DNA from: Synanceia verrucosa
Taxonomy: Eukaryota; Chordata; Actinopteri; Perciformes; Synanceiidae
Length of the DNA stretch: 64,000 bases
Reading direction: 5' to 3'
Assembly: GCA_029721515.1 (NCBI GenBank)
Contig: CM056558.1
Coordinates: 10,385,240 to 10,449,239, forward strand
Made by a program: the position numbers and the translations under genes. The notes under the pieces were generated by a model that saw only the letters and a program-made list of their open reading frames with translations, did not search any database and was not told the DNA's origin. This document shows positions 27,501-41,400 of the stretch, one piece after another. Position 1 is the first letter of the stretch; each line of letters begins with the position of its first letter.

Positions 27501-30500
27501 GGCACTGTGAGAATGTTAAAAGATGAAGCCCATTGTAATAAATTCACTTGAGACGTTTTCATGAACAGCTGCAGTCTATTCACCTGAATGTGGGATATCT
27601 CAAAATTAAATGGAAGGTGGCCCACTTTCATTCATAATCTAGAAATTTCACTCTCAATCTGAGAGTTGGCCACACTGGCACATCAAATGAAAACACAGGA
27701 GTCATCCATTCAGTCCATTCAGCACAAAATCATCCTTACTTTGCCAACATCCATCCATCCATTTTCTACCGCTTATCCTCGTAGGGTCACGGGGGGCTGA
27801 AGCCTATCCCAGCTGTCTTTGGGCAAAAGGCAGGGTACACCCAACATATAACATGCATCTATTCTGTGAAGTACAAATAAGGCTAATAAGAACTAAATAA
27901 CTAAACAACTAAAGGATGCAATATTTTATTTTTCAGTTCTTGCAAGAATTTCACTTTATCAAATAGATGCTTGCATATTCTTTAGATCGCAGATAGTATG
28001 CATAGTGTCAGTCTTAGCTTGTTTATTTTGTGATAGTACCATCTGTGTGGGGACTGTTTGGGTACAAAGTGAGATTTCATGTTTAACTGGCATTAGTCCT
28101 GTTGTTGCTACATTGGCAACACTTTAGTTGGCAGGCACCATGTTATCCTGATTTATCCAGCTTTATTCACTATTGCCAGACAGAATCTTTTGAGTGAATT
28201 TTGTCTCCATGGTTCTCAACATTTTCTAAAACTTTTTCTGAGGGCAACTGAAGAAGCAAAAATGTAACTGACTGCTTGTGTGCATGTGCACATGCATGCC
28301 TGCGTGTCCGAAATGTTTTTTAATTGTCATCCAATTTAATTCCGATCACAAACAATCTGCTAAATCTGGGACATGTCCCTGGATAACACAGTAGTGTGGT
28401 CACTCTGGACTCATCAAAATATGGATTTAGACACATCTTTGAAGGTGTACAGTGCATTTGAGTTTCCTTAAGCAAATTTTATGTAATAGTCACCTACAGT
28501 ACCACACACTGTGGTGGGGGACTGAAATAATTTGGTTTGACTGAGATTATGAGGGTTTTAAAGAAGCTGGCACATCAGCTGTGGCAAATCTGTCCTGATG
28601 AAAGCTAAATCTTGTTCTCCAGTCTCTAAACTAATCCAAGTTGTTCCAACACAGTGCTGCTCTTCTTCCCCTTTCAATTACAAAAACCCCTAGTTTGTTC
28701 AAATGATATCACCACACTTTGCAAAACACATTTTCCATATCTAGCCCTTGAGTAAATACCAAGAGCAATTTTTCCTAAATGGGCAGTATACAAACCTAGA
28801 CTGGGAGAGGCAGTGTAAGAGAGGAGCAGCTCAACTATCCTGACCAAGAAATTATTAGCCTCCACTTGATGTTCCCTTGCTTTGGTCTGTTTCTAATTAA
28901 TGCCAGTCAAATATATTTTCCTTTTATGTGCACACCTCATACATCTCTTCTCTCCGGTGCCTGGGTCCTGTCTCCATCCAGGTGTTTGGAGCTCCACCCA
29001 AACAATCTCCCAGCTCTCATGGCTCTGGCAGTGAGCCTAACCAACACTGGTATGCGATATGATGCCTGCGAGGCCCTGCTCCGCTGGCTGCGACACAATC
29101 CAAAGTACAAGCATCTGCTGAAGGAGAAGACCCACCTGATTGGATCCACAAACTCCCAACGCAGGTTGTCTAGTGCTCCCAACGTTGGCAGACACGAAAG
29201 GTGGAGTATTTAAACAGAACACGGACAGTTCAACAATACTTTTAGACCTGATGCATATAAATAAAAAGACATTCATCTGAATTTGAAGGTCTTGTAAACT
29301 GAATAAGCAACACGGTTTTCTCTTTGACATAAGTTGTGCAAAACAAAATCTAGTGTTGAAAAAAAAAAAAAAACAGTAAAATACCACAACTAAATTTCAA
29401 CCTTATCAAACAGTCCTGAGTCACAGTGTATCTGACAAACTGCAATATAACATACACTCACTGGCCACTTCATGAAGTACACCATGCTTATACCACATTG
29501 GACACCATTTGCTAGTCCGTCTGGCCCCAGCAGTTATGTCAAGTTAAAGGTTCATCACCTTTCTTCCCCACTCTGACTTAACAGATTGAACTCCAGCAGG
29601 TCAATGTGACCATGTCTACATGCCTATATCGTTGCATTAATAAGCATTTGAGCAGCCTAACCTAATGAGTTAGTCGGCAAATGTATTTCAATCAGGACAG
29701 ACTAATAATAAGAAGAGAGACAGCTGGAAAGTGCAAGAACATTTATTGTGCAAACAATATTTGAGGTGCTTAGACGCGAGGGAGTAGATCAGCGTAGTAA
29801 CTGATCTAGGGAAGAGATGCTGGCATCTGAGAAGATGTTCTCCCCCTAAAGAAAATTAAAGGAATACCTTACCTGATTTGGAGAAAATCAATCTACGGAG
29901 AAAACACAAACAGACATGGTTAAAGTACATTGAGCAACAAAATGGAGAGAGGTGCATGGGGAATGCTAAACCATGTCGTGAGATGTGAGAGACTTCCAAA
30001 CTATGCAGTGGAGAGGGAGTGAAGACTGCAATGCTATGCAGAGGAATCCTCAATGCCCTGCGATGGAAAGAGAATGAAGACTGCAAGGCTGCAGCGAAAA
30101 CTGCAATGCTATGCGGAGGAGAGAGAAATTACTTTGAAAAAGTAATTAGTTATAGTTACTAGTTAATTTCGCTGTAAACAGCGGATCATTTGCGCATTTA
30201 TTTATTAATGCTTAGCCAGGAATTAATGAGAGGAGGCTGACTGGACAGCAGTGCTGTTGTCTGACAGGCCTGCTGAATAGAAAGTCATGTAATGTGAACA
30301 CTCCCATCACTGACCAGTCTTGTAGTGTGAACACCGTAAAAGCAGAATCACGTAGTTTGAACAGCATGGCGAGTCAACGATTCCAGCTCCTGTCTGTGTG
30401 AGCCCAGTGGGATGACAGCTTCAATGAGTAGCTTCAGTAACACGGAGTTAGATTACCCGTTACTGAAAAAAGTAACACCGTTAGTAACAGCATTTTAGCA

Positions 30501-33500
30501 CCATTATTCCCATCTCTGAAAGCGGCTGCAATGCTATGCAGTGGAAACCACAATGCTGCGTGGAGGAGAGAATATAGACTGCAATGCTATGCAGTGAAAA
30601 CTGCAATGCTATGTGGTGGATAGATGTGATGACTGCAATGCTATGCAGTGAAAACCGCAATGCTATGTGGTAGAGAGAGAATGAAGACTGCAAGGCTGCA
30701 GCTAAAACCACAATGCTATGCGGACGAGAGATAGCGACTGCGATGCTATGCAGTTTAAACCGCAATGCTATGTGGAGGAGAGAGAATGAGGACTGCAAAG
30801 CAATGCACAAAAACCGCAATGCTATGCGGTGGTGAGAGAATTATGATAGTAATGCCATGCAGTGGGCGGCACGGCGGTGTAGTGGTTAGCACTGTCGCCT
30901 CACAGCAGGAGTGTGGAGTTTGCATGTTCTCCCCGTGCATGTTCTCCCCATGTTGCATGTGGAGTTTGCATGTTCTCCCCGTGTCTGCGTGGGTTCTCTC
31001 CGGGTGCTTCGGCTTCCTCCCACCATCCAAAAACATCTATGGGGATTAGGTTAAATGGCTAATTTAAATTGACCGTAGGCGTGAATGTGAGTGTGAATGG
31101 TTGTCTGTCTCTCTGTGCCCTGCGATGAGGTGGCGACTTGTCCAGGGTGTACCCTGCCTTCCACCCTAAGAAAGCTGGGGTAGGCTCCAGCCCCCCCACG
31201 ACCCTATGAGGATAAGCGGTAGATAATGGATGGATGAAACTGCAATGCTATGCGGTGGAGTGAGAGAATAGAGACTGCAATGCTAGCCATGAAAGTGCAG
31301 AGTTGGAGAGGCAACCACCAAACAGCACCACCACCAACGATATCCATGCTGACTGCAGTTAAGGCTTAAGAGATCAAGCAACCGATGGAGTTCGAGTCTG
31401 GACAAATGTAAGAGGAATAAGCGGTAGATGACCAACGCCCCATTTGCTGAAATGAAGCAGATGAGATGCCTTGCATGGCTGCTGAAGTGGCTGCTCCTGG
31501 TCTGAGAGTGGTCTGAAAACTGATGAGGAGGGATATTGCACTGCCATAGAACCTTCCTAAAATGATGCATGAACCAGTTTTTTGACATGGGATTATTGAT
31601 TGGCATCAGAAGAGAGGTGACAAATCAAAAAAAAGAACTGAGTTTAAGCTATTTAATCATGCTTTATTGGGCAAAAGAGGGACCTGGTGCGAGCGATGAT
31701 GATGTTACAAGCTCCCTTACCTTAGGAATGTTTAAGGAGCAAACAATAATGAGAATCAGTTTTTCATTCAGAAAAACGAATGTCTTTGGCTGAGTTAAAA
31801 AGATTTGAAGAGGAAGTGAATTCACTAATACTCAAAAACCATTAAAAAGCTAAGCTTTCTCAGCTTCTTCTGCGAAGAACATTTATCATGATATGCAGAA
31901 TGTTAAGAGTGATGGGGCATCTGTTATCGAGCAGGTGAGGAGAACGTGACCAATTCCCCTCAGTAACAATTTAATCGGTGGGTTATTGAACAGGCTGGGA
32001 AAAGAGGGATCAAATGATCAAACGTTAAATTGAATACCTGCAATGAGGCCCCGAATACACTGGGGCTTAATAATAACAAACATCTACACAGTAAGTGATA
32101 AAGGCGCAAACTGCCTCGTTGAAATTATTACAAATGGGTTTGTTGTTGAACAGCTCCACCTTTCTGCCGCTGTCTAATACAGCGTGAGTTGTCAGAGGAA
32201 ATCCTGGAGCAGCAGGAGGGGCCATTGGCAGGAAAAGCAGATGTGGACAGAGGGACAATTTTTTTTTCTTTTTTTCTAAGTTTTGTCTGCATTGTTCTCA
32301 TTGTTAAACACCACAAAAAGTGTCAACCGTTTATGAGAGCATGCATGTTTTAGTCTTGCATCAAAAGCTATTAACATTTGGTGCGTGTGTGTGACCATCA
32401 CCGGCCCTCCCTGAAATCTAAGCTTACATTTTTTATTGGAATTTTCTGTTATAAGCCAGAGAGGGAAGTGATACACCTATGTGACAAGAGGGGGAAACAA
32501 ATGACAGACAGGGAGACAAGACAAAAAGAAAGGGAAGGGTACAGACCGGCAGTGCTGTTAATATAAAGGAGTGTAGGCTGCTGTGTCATTCCAAACACCT
32601 TCATCCCAATACCCAATGGTACTGAACACCAGAGTTGTGAAAGTCCTGACAGTATGGAGTGGGCCGCCGGAGAAGAAGCGTGAGAGAGGTACACTGCCTG
32701 GCCAAAAAAAAAGTCGCCACCAAAAAAAAAAGGTCTCACACTCTAATATTTTGTTGGACCACCTTTAGCTTTGATTACAGCATGCATTTGCTGTGGCATT
32801 GTTTCAATAAGCTTCTGCAATTTCACAAGCTTTATTTCCATCCAGTCTTGAATTAATTTTTCACCAAGATCTTGCATTGATGATGGTAGAGTCTGACACT
32901 GCTCAAAGCCTTCTCCAGCACATCCCAAAGATTCTCAGTGGGGTTAAGGTCTGGACTCTGTGGTAAAAATGATGCGTCATGCTCCCTGAACCACTCTTTC
33001 ACTATTTGAGCCCAATGAATCCTGACATTGTCATCTTGGAATATGCCCGTGCCATCAGGGAAGAAAAAAATCCATTGACAGAATAACCTGGTCATTCAGT
33101 ATATTCAGGTAGTCAGCTGACCTCATTCTTTGAGCACATACTGTTGATGAACCTTCAGTAATTATCCAATAGGAAGCTCATACCTATTTGCTTAGTTAAA
33201 TCCAGGTGGCGACTTTTTTTTTGGCCGGGCAGTGTATGTGTAGACATGAGCTTTCAACCCCAGCTTACAATGGTGTAATTTTACTGCTGACACTATACAT
33301 GGATCTATGTGAGTAACCTGCCAATCAACATTAAGTAAAATTCAAAAAATTCATGAGCTACTCATTTCATTAACAATGGAAAAACATCAAAACACTACAT
33401 TTAACTACTTGTGTAAACTGAACCATTGAACAAATCTGTTAACTGTCTTTGCAATTTCCCTTGCTCTCATTTCTTTTTCATTCTTCTCTCTTTTTCTTTT

Positions 33501-33644
33501 CTTTACTCTCCTGGCAGCTTCCATCTCTCACTTGTTTTCTTTGACTCGATCAAAGGTTGACATGTAGTACAGTGAGTGCACATCATAGTTACAGTGATCT
33601 TGGAAATGCTCACTCAGCAGCCTTAAATCACATTAATCCTTAGC

Positions 33645-33679
<35 letters not shown>

Positions 33680-36600
33680 CCAAAGCTCCTTGCTACCAGA
33701 GGTCAAGGAGCTCTTCTTGGATGCAGTTCAGCACAACTCTGACAGCATCGACCCGGATTTGCAGACGGGCCTCGGGGTGCTTTACAACCTCAGTGGAGAG
33801 TTCAACAAAGCTGTGGCAGCCTTCAACACAGCCCTGTCAGTGCGGCCTGAGGTAGGACACACAAATGTAAGGAAACAGATCGCAGATTAGACAGACAAGA
33901 GCTGGAGTTGTACAAACACTTGTCAGAAGCAGAGATGCTCTGTAGGCAGATATAATCTCATTAGTCAAGCCAAAGGAAGAGCCATGGGAGAAAAAGTTCA
34001 AATGTAAAAACAGTATAAAATCTGCATTTTAATGCATCATTTAGTCATAATTTGTTCTCTTTTCAGTATTACTTATGGAACAATCATACAGTATGCAGGC
34101 ATACTGAAAAATGCAGGACATAGTACTACAACAAAAATTTTCAAATATTACTATTAGAACATGTTTCAACACCAAAGTGCCATACAGTATGATATTGGTA
34201 AATGGAAATGTTGATCACTACATACTTGAAGGATCAGTATCCAGCCATGATAATTTTTGGAGGTTTTTGAAATTTATGCTGCCTTTAAGAGTATACAGGG
34301 GAGTCATCGGCAGAAATAAAACAAAAACAGCCTGTCTGTATGCTGTGGTGGGTGAACACTGCTTTCATACAACATGTCTGACAGCTGGTTGACTCCAGGT
34401 GGCACTGAAATGTACCAATAATGTAAACTCTTGGCTTTTCACGAAACACTTCATGAATGAGGCTAATTCAGAGATTCACTGCTGAGCGTTTATCATGTCT
34501 ATGATTGTAAAAGATCCATTTAGCATTTTTTTTGAATCTCACAAAAGTGGGAAAGAATAATGGGATATCAATGTGAAGAGAGGTCAAACACACTCGTCTC
34601 AGGGATCACACCGATTCACTATGCTTTTCCGCAGAAAACAAGTGTTTGACCTCTATTAATTTAAAAGATTTAAAACAGAAAAAAATACTATTGTGAAATA
34701 CTATATACTATACTATACTATAAATATTCTGTGCCTAAGGCACCCTGGACAGGTGCGGGCATGAAGTTACACAACCAATTAACGCAAAAAAATGCTTAAC
34801 TAATAGCACTAATTCCCTTGGAGATACTCACCACACAGACCGAGCTCCTCACTCTTCTACTGCGTGTATATCGCACTCCGTGAGGTAAGCCTCAAAAGGC
34901 TGGGCCCACTACCCGTGGTTATTACAAGTCTGCCTTCAGCCCTCTGAACTCCAGCTGAAATGTTCACACGTGACACCCCCAAAAAGATATGGCCTGACCT
35001 GTATATATCCTCTGTCTGAGTGTGGAAGGCTTAATATGAGGTGGCATGTCTCCCCATGTGCCCCTGTAGGTCTCACTGATGACTGAAGCCATGGCCCCCA
35101 AATCAATTTCAAACTTTATGTTTTTTCTTTCCACAGTCACTGTTGCATAATGGGGCATATGCAGTTTCTCCTTTGTTTCCACAGTCAACATTCTAAATGA
35201 ACAGGCTACGTCCCCATCATAAATATTAAATGAAAACTGAGAAATTGCTTAGGCGTTCTTGAAAGTCAGTAACGGGGTTTCTCCCAGCAAACAGCACCGA
35301 ATGGGGTCATTCGCTAATCTGTCATGGAACACTGTTGTTACATTATCAACCAGTTGTTCGATTTCCCGTGGCACTAAAAATGGCCGATTGCTTGCTATAT
35401 TTTCCAACTTTTAAGTTAATTATTCTTATTTATTGTTTGTTGTTTATTAGTTTTAGCTGAGTGACCCAGGAGCTTATCAGCTTGGATCAGATCAGCTGCA
35501 GTACGAAAAGCGAGCTGTGTCAACCCACTTCAACTCACTATTTACCCGATGACATTGATGTACCTGCCTGTCGTGTTCTGCTTTAGTCACTGGGCAGACA
35601 GACAGGCTGTCACTGTGAAGCTCCAGGGCTGCAGAGCTGCTCACTCGTGAGCTCAGTTTTCCTGTTGATCTCCAGAGACCAGTCTGAAGAGCAGAGATGT
35701 AATCAAATCAAATGCGTAGGGACATCATCTTTAATTGAAACGCATACATGATTTATTCCTACATCATTCTCTGGAAATCGCACCAATCAGGGAATCCCGA
35801 TGTGAACTACGCAACCATGTTTATATACAGTTTGTACAACGATCTGACACACCTTTTTTATTGATCATGGCAGTATGCAATAGTACTAGCATTCATATTA
35901 GTACTGCACTGGGTTTGTACACTTTGCAAAAGGGCCGAAATTGCAATGCATGAAACGTTAACATGCAACTCGTTAATGTCAATGCTGTCCATGGTTTACC
36001 TCGCAGTGTTCTGGTGCACTTAAATCTGTAATGATGACGTTGTCAACGCGAAGATGTATGGGAGGGAGGAAAAAAAGGCACACAGCTCTCACAGCGGGAG
36101 GTCGGACTGGCCTGGCCATGTAAGGAGGTGTACTATAACAGACAGAGCTATGTATGATTGTATCTGTAGACTTAATCCACAACCAATCCCGCATGTCACA
36201 TTTGGTCTTTATCGGAAAAAGGAAAAGGAAGAGGATCTATGTGGAGACTGACCTTTGATATTGTAACAGTGATACTTATGTGACAGTAGCTGAGGAATTA
36301 AAGCATATTAAAATCTTAATGTAATGTTCTGTTCCAGGCAGGGAGAAAGGAAGAGGCCACATTAAGCTTTAGATGTGTCTGTCAGGAGGAATGCGGAGTG
36401 CAGCCATAAAACTTCTTCCCCAACCCCATATCTGTTCTGGAGTTCTGAGTCATACTGGGGGGTGGAAGATGGTCCTCTCCCTTGTTTATTCAAGCAGGTC
36501 ATAAAACACACTTAGGGAGCTTTTGGTAACAGGTCGTGTCAGGGTCCTGGAAAAACACTGAGAAAATCAGAATGTCTTAATTATAAGATAAGTTCATTAT

Positions 36601-38441
36601 TTTATAATTACTCTTATGCTACATCTTTAACTGTGCAGTTTCTTTCTTTCAACTTCAAGGTAAGTATTTCCCACATTTTAAACAAACATTTTATCCATTT
36701 TTAATCAACCTTAATCATTTTAGCTTGTTTTACACATGAATTATCATGATTTTTTAACCTTTTTAACCATGGTACACATATCCATTGAATTATGAAAAAT
36801 AACAAATAAATGCACATCCCACACATTCATGAATGCAAAATTTGCAGCTAGAGTTTCTATCCTGCCTCAGATAAATATACTCAGCAATTGCCATCACACC
36901 ACACATCATTAACAGTGCATCTCAATATTAACACACACACACAGCACACCTCATTTTCAGTCAGGTTATCGGAACAGAAATATGCTGCTTTAACTCTTAT
37001 TACACTTGCACACACAACATGCACAGTAAACAACAGCACTTGGACAGGTTCACACATTCACATTGCAAAGATAAGTTTTCCGTCTCTTCGTGCATCACGG
37101 ACAGTGTTGCTCGTAGTTAGCATGCACTAACACTAGCTAGTTCAAGCAACTCACCAAGACACTCCCAGAAGTAGTGTTACTACTGGGTCACAAATCTTCA
37201 CCACCTCTCTGCCTCAAATAAATATCCTTCTGCTGGTCATTCATTCGCTAATGAACATTTTTCTTAAATTTCGCTCAACTTTTCTTCTCCACTCGTGCTG
37301 CTGCTCTCACCCTCCTGCTCATGCTGCTCTGACTCCGGTGCTGTTTCACAATCAAACTTTTGCAAGTAGAGGGCGGGACTTACTCTCTCTGACCAATTGT
37401 ATATCTAATACATACAACAGAACAAATAAGGACTAAGCATGTGTGTATGAAATAACTGATTGACAGACAGATTAACAAGTGAAAGTAATATGAGAAATAC
37501 ACCATTAAATAAGGAACTATAAAGAAATAAAACAATACAAATGGACCCAATTGTCTACTTGGTTACAGAAGCAAAAAAAAATATATGTCAACTATTATTT
37601 TTGTAATGACAAACATTGAATGGGGTCAAATTGACCCCAAGGATAATTGGAGGGTTAACCTGAGCGTGAGTCCGCAGAGGGACCTATGCTGTGGAAGACA
37701 TCCTGCTTGTTCTGAAGAAGGAACACTCCAGTGCCTCCAATAACTGCAGACTGGTGATTTCTCAGACACATCTCACCTCATCTTTGCTGATACCACAACT
37801 CTGATTTTGACCAAAAAAGTAATTAAATGTATTTTTAATACATTAGTTAGTACATTAGTACATTAGTTATTAAAGAGGTAGAGTTAATATTAAACTGTTT
37901 AATAAAAGTAATGAAGTTAAATGACTGTTTGTCCAGTCATATATTTTGTCATTTTGGTTTGCTCAAAAGTAATGTGAAAATATTGTCTCATCACTTTCTG
38001 TGAACCCAATATCGTGTATCGTCTCGTGAGCTGAGCATATTGTCACACCCCTAGTTATTGCTATAACTAGTGAAAGACAAACAAAGGTAATTAATGCTTT
38101 CCATTTGCCAAAAATTGTCTAGCCAATCAGTAGTTTTCGGTAGAATAGTCTGCTGTTCTGACACTTCTGACATGACTTTGAGGCCAGAAAGGGCTCACGT
38201 TATAGAGCCATCCGGAGCTGTGAACATACAGTTTAACAATCGGCACACACCACCTCTTTCAGCTAAAAGAAAATCTAAGGCCTTTAACTGTAGAATGATC
38301 TGCATGTGTTAATATGATGGTAACATTAGTTCTTCACTCAAAGCCTGATAAAAAAGTATATGGAAACAAACATTACATTGAGGAGGATCAGTTCTTCACA
38401 GACAGGAAGGTAGACAGAGACATGTTCATGTACTATTATAA

Positions 38442-38484
<43 letters not shown>

Positions 38485-41400
38485 AATGTGACTGTGAATG
38501 GTTGTCTGTTTCGATGTGCCCTGCGATGTGCTGGCAACTTGGTGTACCCTGCCTTTTGCCCAAAGACAGCTTTGTGTCTGTACAGATTTTAGTCAGTCCT
38601 TCTTTGAGAGTATGCTTAGCTGGATGGTAGACTGCATCAAACTTATCCATACTGGGGAGTCCCCCTATGTGGATGTGAGTACTGTTTGACTTGACACTGG
38701 TTCGCCCAATGTCCTTAGCGCTCATAATGATAGCAGCAATCATTCCCCTGGGACCTCAACTAGACCTGGGTTGAATCCCAGTTGAGTAAGGGGGATAGGC
38801 AGGGGTGGATTGGCCACTGGGAGTAACAGGAGTTTTCCCGGTGGGCCGTTCAATAATGGGTCACCAGTGGCTGTCCGTTTTTTTTTTTTTTTTTTTTTGC
38901 TGCATCTTGACATGGTACAGATCACATTCATACAGATGCCGGGTGGCTTGTCTGTCACCTGGCCTGGCCCAATAAGAGGCTACAGAGGCCCAGGAGTCCC
39001 ACCTTTCTAGAGCCCCACCCCCTCGTCCAATCACCTTTAGTGACAAGCAATTGTTATGAGAGGGAGAGAGAGAGATAGAAACAACATAGCAGAACACAGA
39101 CAAATAAAATTGAGAAAAAACAAAAAGGCAGTGCTGAAAAACTGAGAGAAAAGGGAAAAAGCACTCACGCATGATGCCGCTAACAGAAATATTTTAAATA
39201 TGTTTGCTGTTGGGTCTTCAGGACTTCAGCTGCTCCTGTGGGTCCCTCTCCTCTCAGCAGCAGAAAGTGAAGTTTCGGTGAATGACCAGCCTGCCAATGT
39301 CATCAGCAGTTTCGCCACATATAAGGGAGTTAAACACTCTTTCTGTGGATGGAGGGATATGTCCCCTTCGGATTCGTGGAGACACCAATCCATCCCCCCA
39401 CTTTCCCAAAATAAAGAGACAAAGATCACCGCTAAAATAGAGGTTTAATGTCATTGCGGCAGCATTGGGAGCTGGGCATTTGTGTTTGGTGCAATCACTT
39501 GTACGTGAATGACAGATATTCCATGCTCTAAGTCAGAATTTAATCACAACCCCCGTGAAGTTGGATCTCCACCAACATGTTTTGTTGTAAGGCTGGAAGG
39601 ACTGGGAGCACTAAACTTTGAGATTACGTTGACTTGGGCTCCAAGTTCTGACTTCCAGTGAACACACCATAAGGCAAACTGTCCTAAAGAGCAACTGGTA
39701 GCAGTCTGTGTCTGTTGATCAATAGACCATTGTTTAATATGTCTACCATGATAAAGGCCAAATTACACAAAGTAACTTATTGAGTTGATGATAATAACAA
39801 TAATAATAGTAATAATAATAAGTAAAATAATAATACATTAATATATTGATGATGACCATGATTAAGTCCTAAATTACACTAAAATAACTTACTGAGGTAT
39901 CGAAAAAAGTATCGCTAAAGAACCGGTATCGAAACAAACAAATGTGTATCTACTGTGACAGTCCTACCTGCCATGAGAACATCCTGGCATCACATTTGGT
40001 TAAGATTTATCAAATCTTAAGTCAGCTATTCATTGTAATTAACAAAGAACATACAGTCAGCGACACAAACTGAAGTAGAGAAACACAAATATAAGGCACA
40101 CAAAGACAGATATATATTCAATATAACAACATAAATGTACACCAATTGCATGTCTATGTAAGTTCTGAGTCATCTAGGTTGATGTTAATCAAAAAGAGCA
40201 AAAGAAGAGTCAACAGGACTTGCTTATTGTTGAAGATGTTTCAACTCTCATCCAAGAGGCTTCTTCGGTTCTGACTGACAGAGCCCAGATACTTTGCTCC
40301 TGTTGGAGCAGAAAACAAAAGACAAGACAATAGGTCTCTTTAGGAGTCGTTACCACTCATGTGGGAGTGATCGTCCCATCTATCCTTAAGCCTTGTTCAC
40401 ACTACACAACCGGTGCAGTTGTCGACTCTCCGTACTGTTCACATTACGCGACTCTGCTCTCTGGTCGGAGACTTGAGTGTTCACTCTACAAGACTGTCCA
40501 TCAGCAGACATGTCCAACTGCCCTATTTAATAATGCACACGGTGGCTCATTCAGCCACCTCTCACTAATTCCTGGTCAAATGAGACACTCGTTTTTTAGT
40601 GTGCAAATGATTGCATGTTTACAGTGATCACTGATACTGCAGTCAACATGGGAGCTTTTCATTGCAAACATGGATACAGAGCAGAATATAGCCCTTTAGG
40701 ATGTTTATTTGTTATCATGTAGTTAAAGAACAAAAAGAGAAAAGTTGTTCTTGATGTTGTTGCAGCCGCTGCTCTGCTGCAGCAGCTGCTCCTTTCAACA
40801 ATATCTGCTGTCATTGGCTGTAGCTCTTATTACATCAGCGCAACTCGACTCGATATTTAGCAGGGTAAATGTTCAGGTTTCGTCAGGATGCTGGCGAGCT
40901 TCTGACTGGTGTCTTGTAAGTGTTCACACTTAACGACCCAGGCTCACGAGCTGATGGCTGCCTCACCCCAATCTGGGGGAGGGTGTCAAAAAATGTCACC
41001 GACCTGCCAACTGGGCTACAATCATGTCACGTGAACAAGGCATTTTGTGAGTTTAAGGTTAATGGTATGGTTGCTGATGTTTCTGGGGATGGCGCTCACT
41101 ACTCAATACCAACTGCATGTTTCATGTTTTGATGTAGTTTGTTGGCTACTCACAACAATTCCCCAAAAGTACATGCAATTGATATAAACCTGACATTTGT
41201 TTTATACAAATGGTGATGACAAAATAAGAAAATCAAACTCTCAGCTGCTCAAGAGGTCCATATAATTTCAAGCAGCACTGTATATCACAGTCTTCAGAAA
41301 TGAAAGCCATCTCCTCTCATCTGCGCTCATCTCTGAACAAAAAGGGAAGTCATTATTAGTGATGCACAAATGAAGCTTCATGAAGCACTTGTGATATTTT

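Larger units (their letters stand above)
29990..31290 (-). repeat. 54-bp minisatellite array with nested insertions
   Basis: Units built from CTGCAATGCTATGCAGTGAA and CCGCAATGCTATGTGGTGGA alternate. The anchor GACTGC occurs at 30577, 30631, 30685, 30735 and 30791 (spacings 54, 54, 50, 56). Each unit holds two imperfect ~22-28-bp halves around the near-palindrome GCAATGCTATGC. Because 54 is divisible by three, long open frames reading HSIAV repeats appear on the minus strand. They are by-products, not genes. A hAT-like fragment (30120-30521) and a SINE (30865-31236) interrupt the array. Confidence 0.8.

Noticed and set aside
33648..33890. Start codon of a separate protein in the TG repeat
   Set aside because: The ATG lies inside the UG-rich 3' splice region; the coding part is pex5l exon 7, joined in phase from exon 6.
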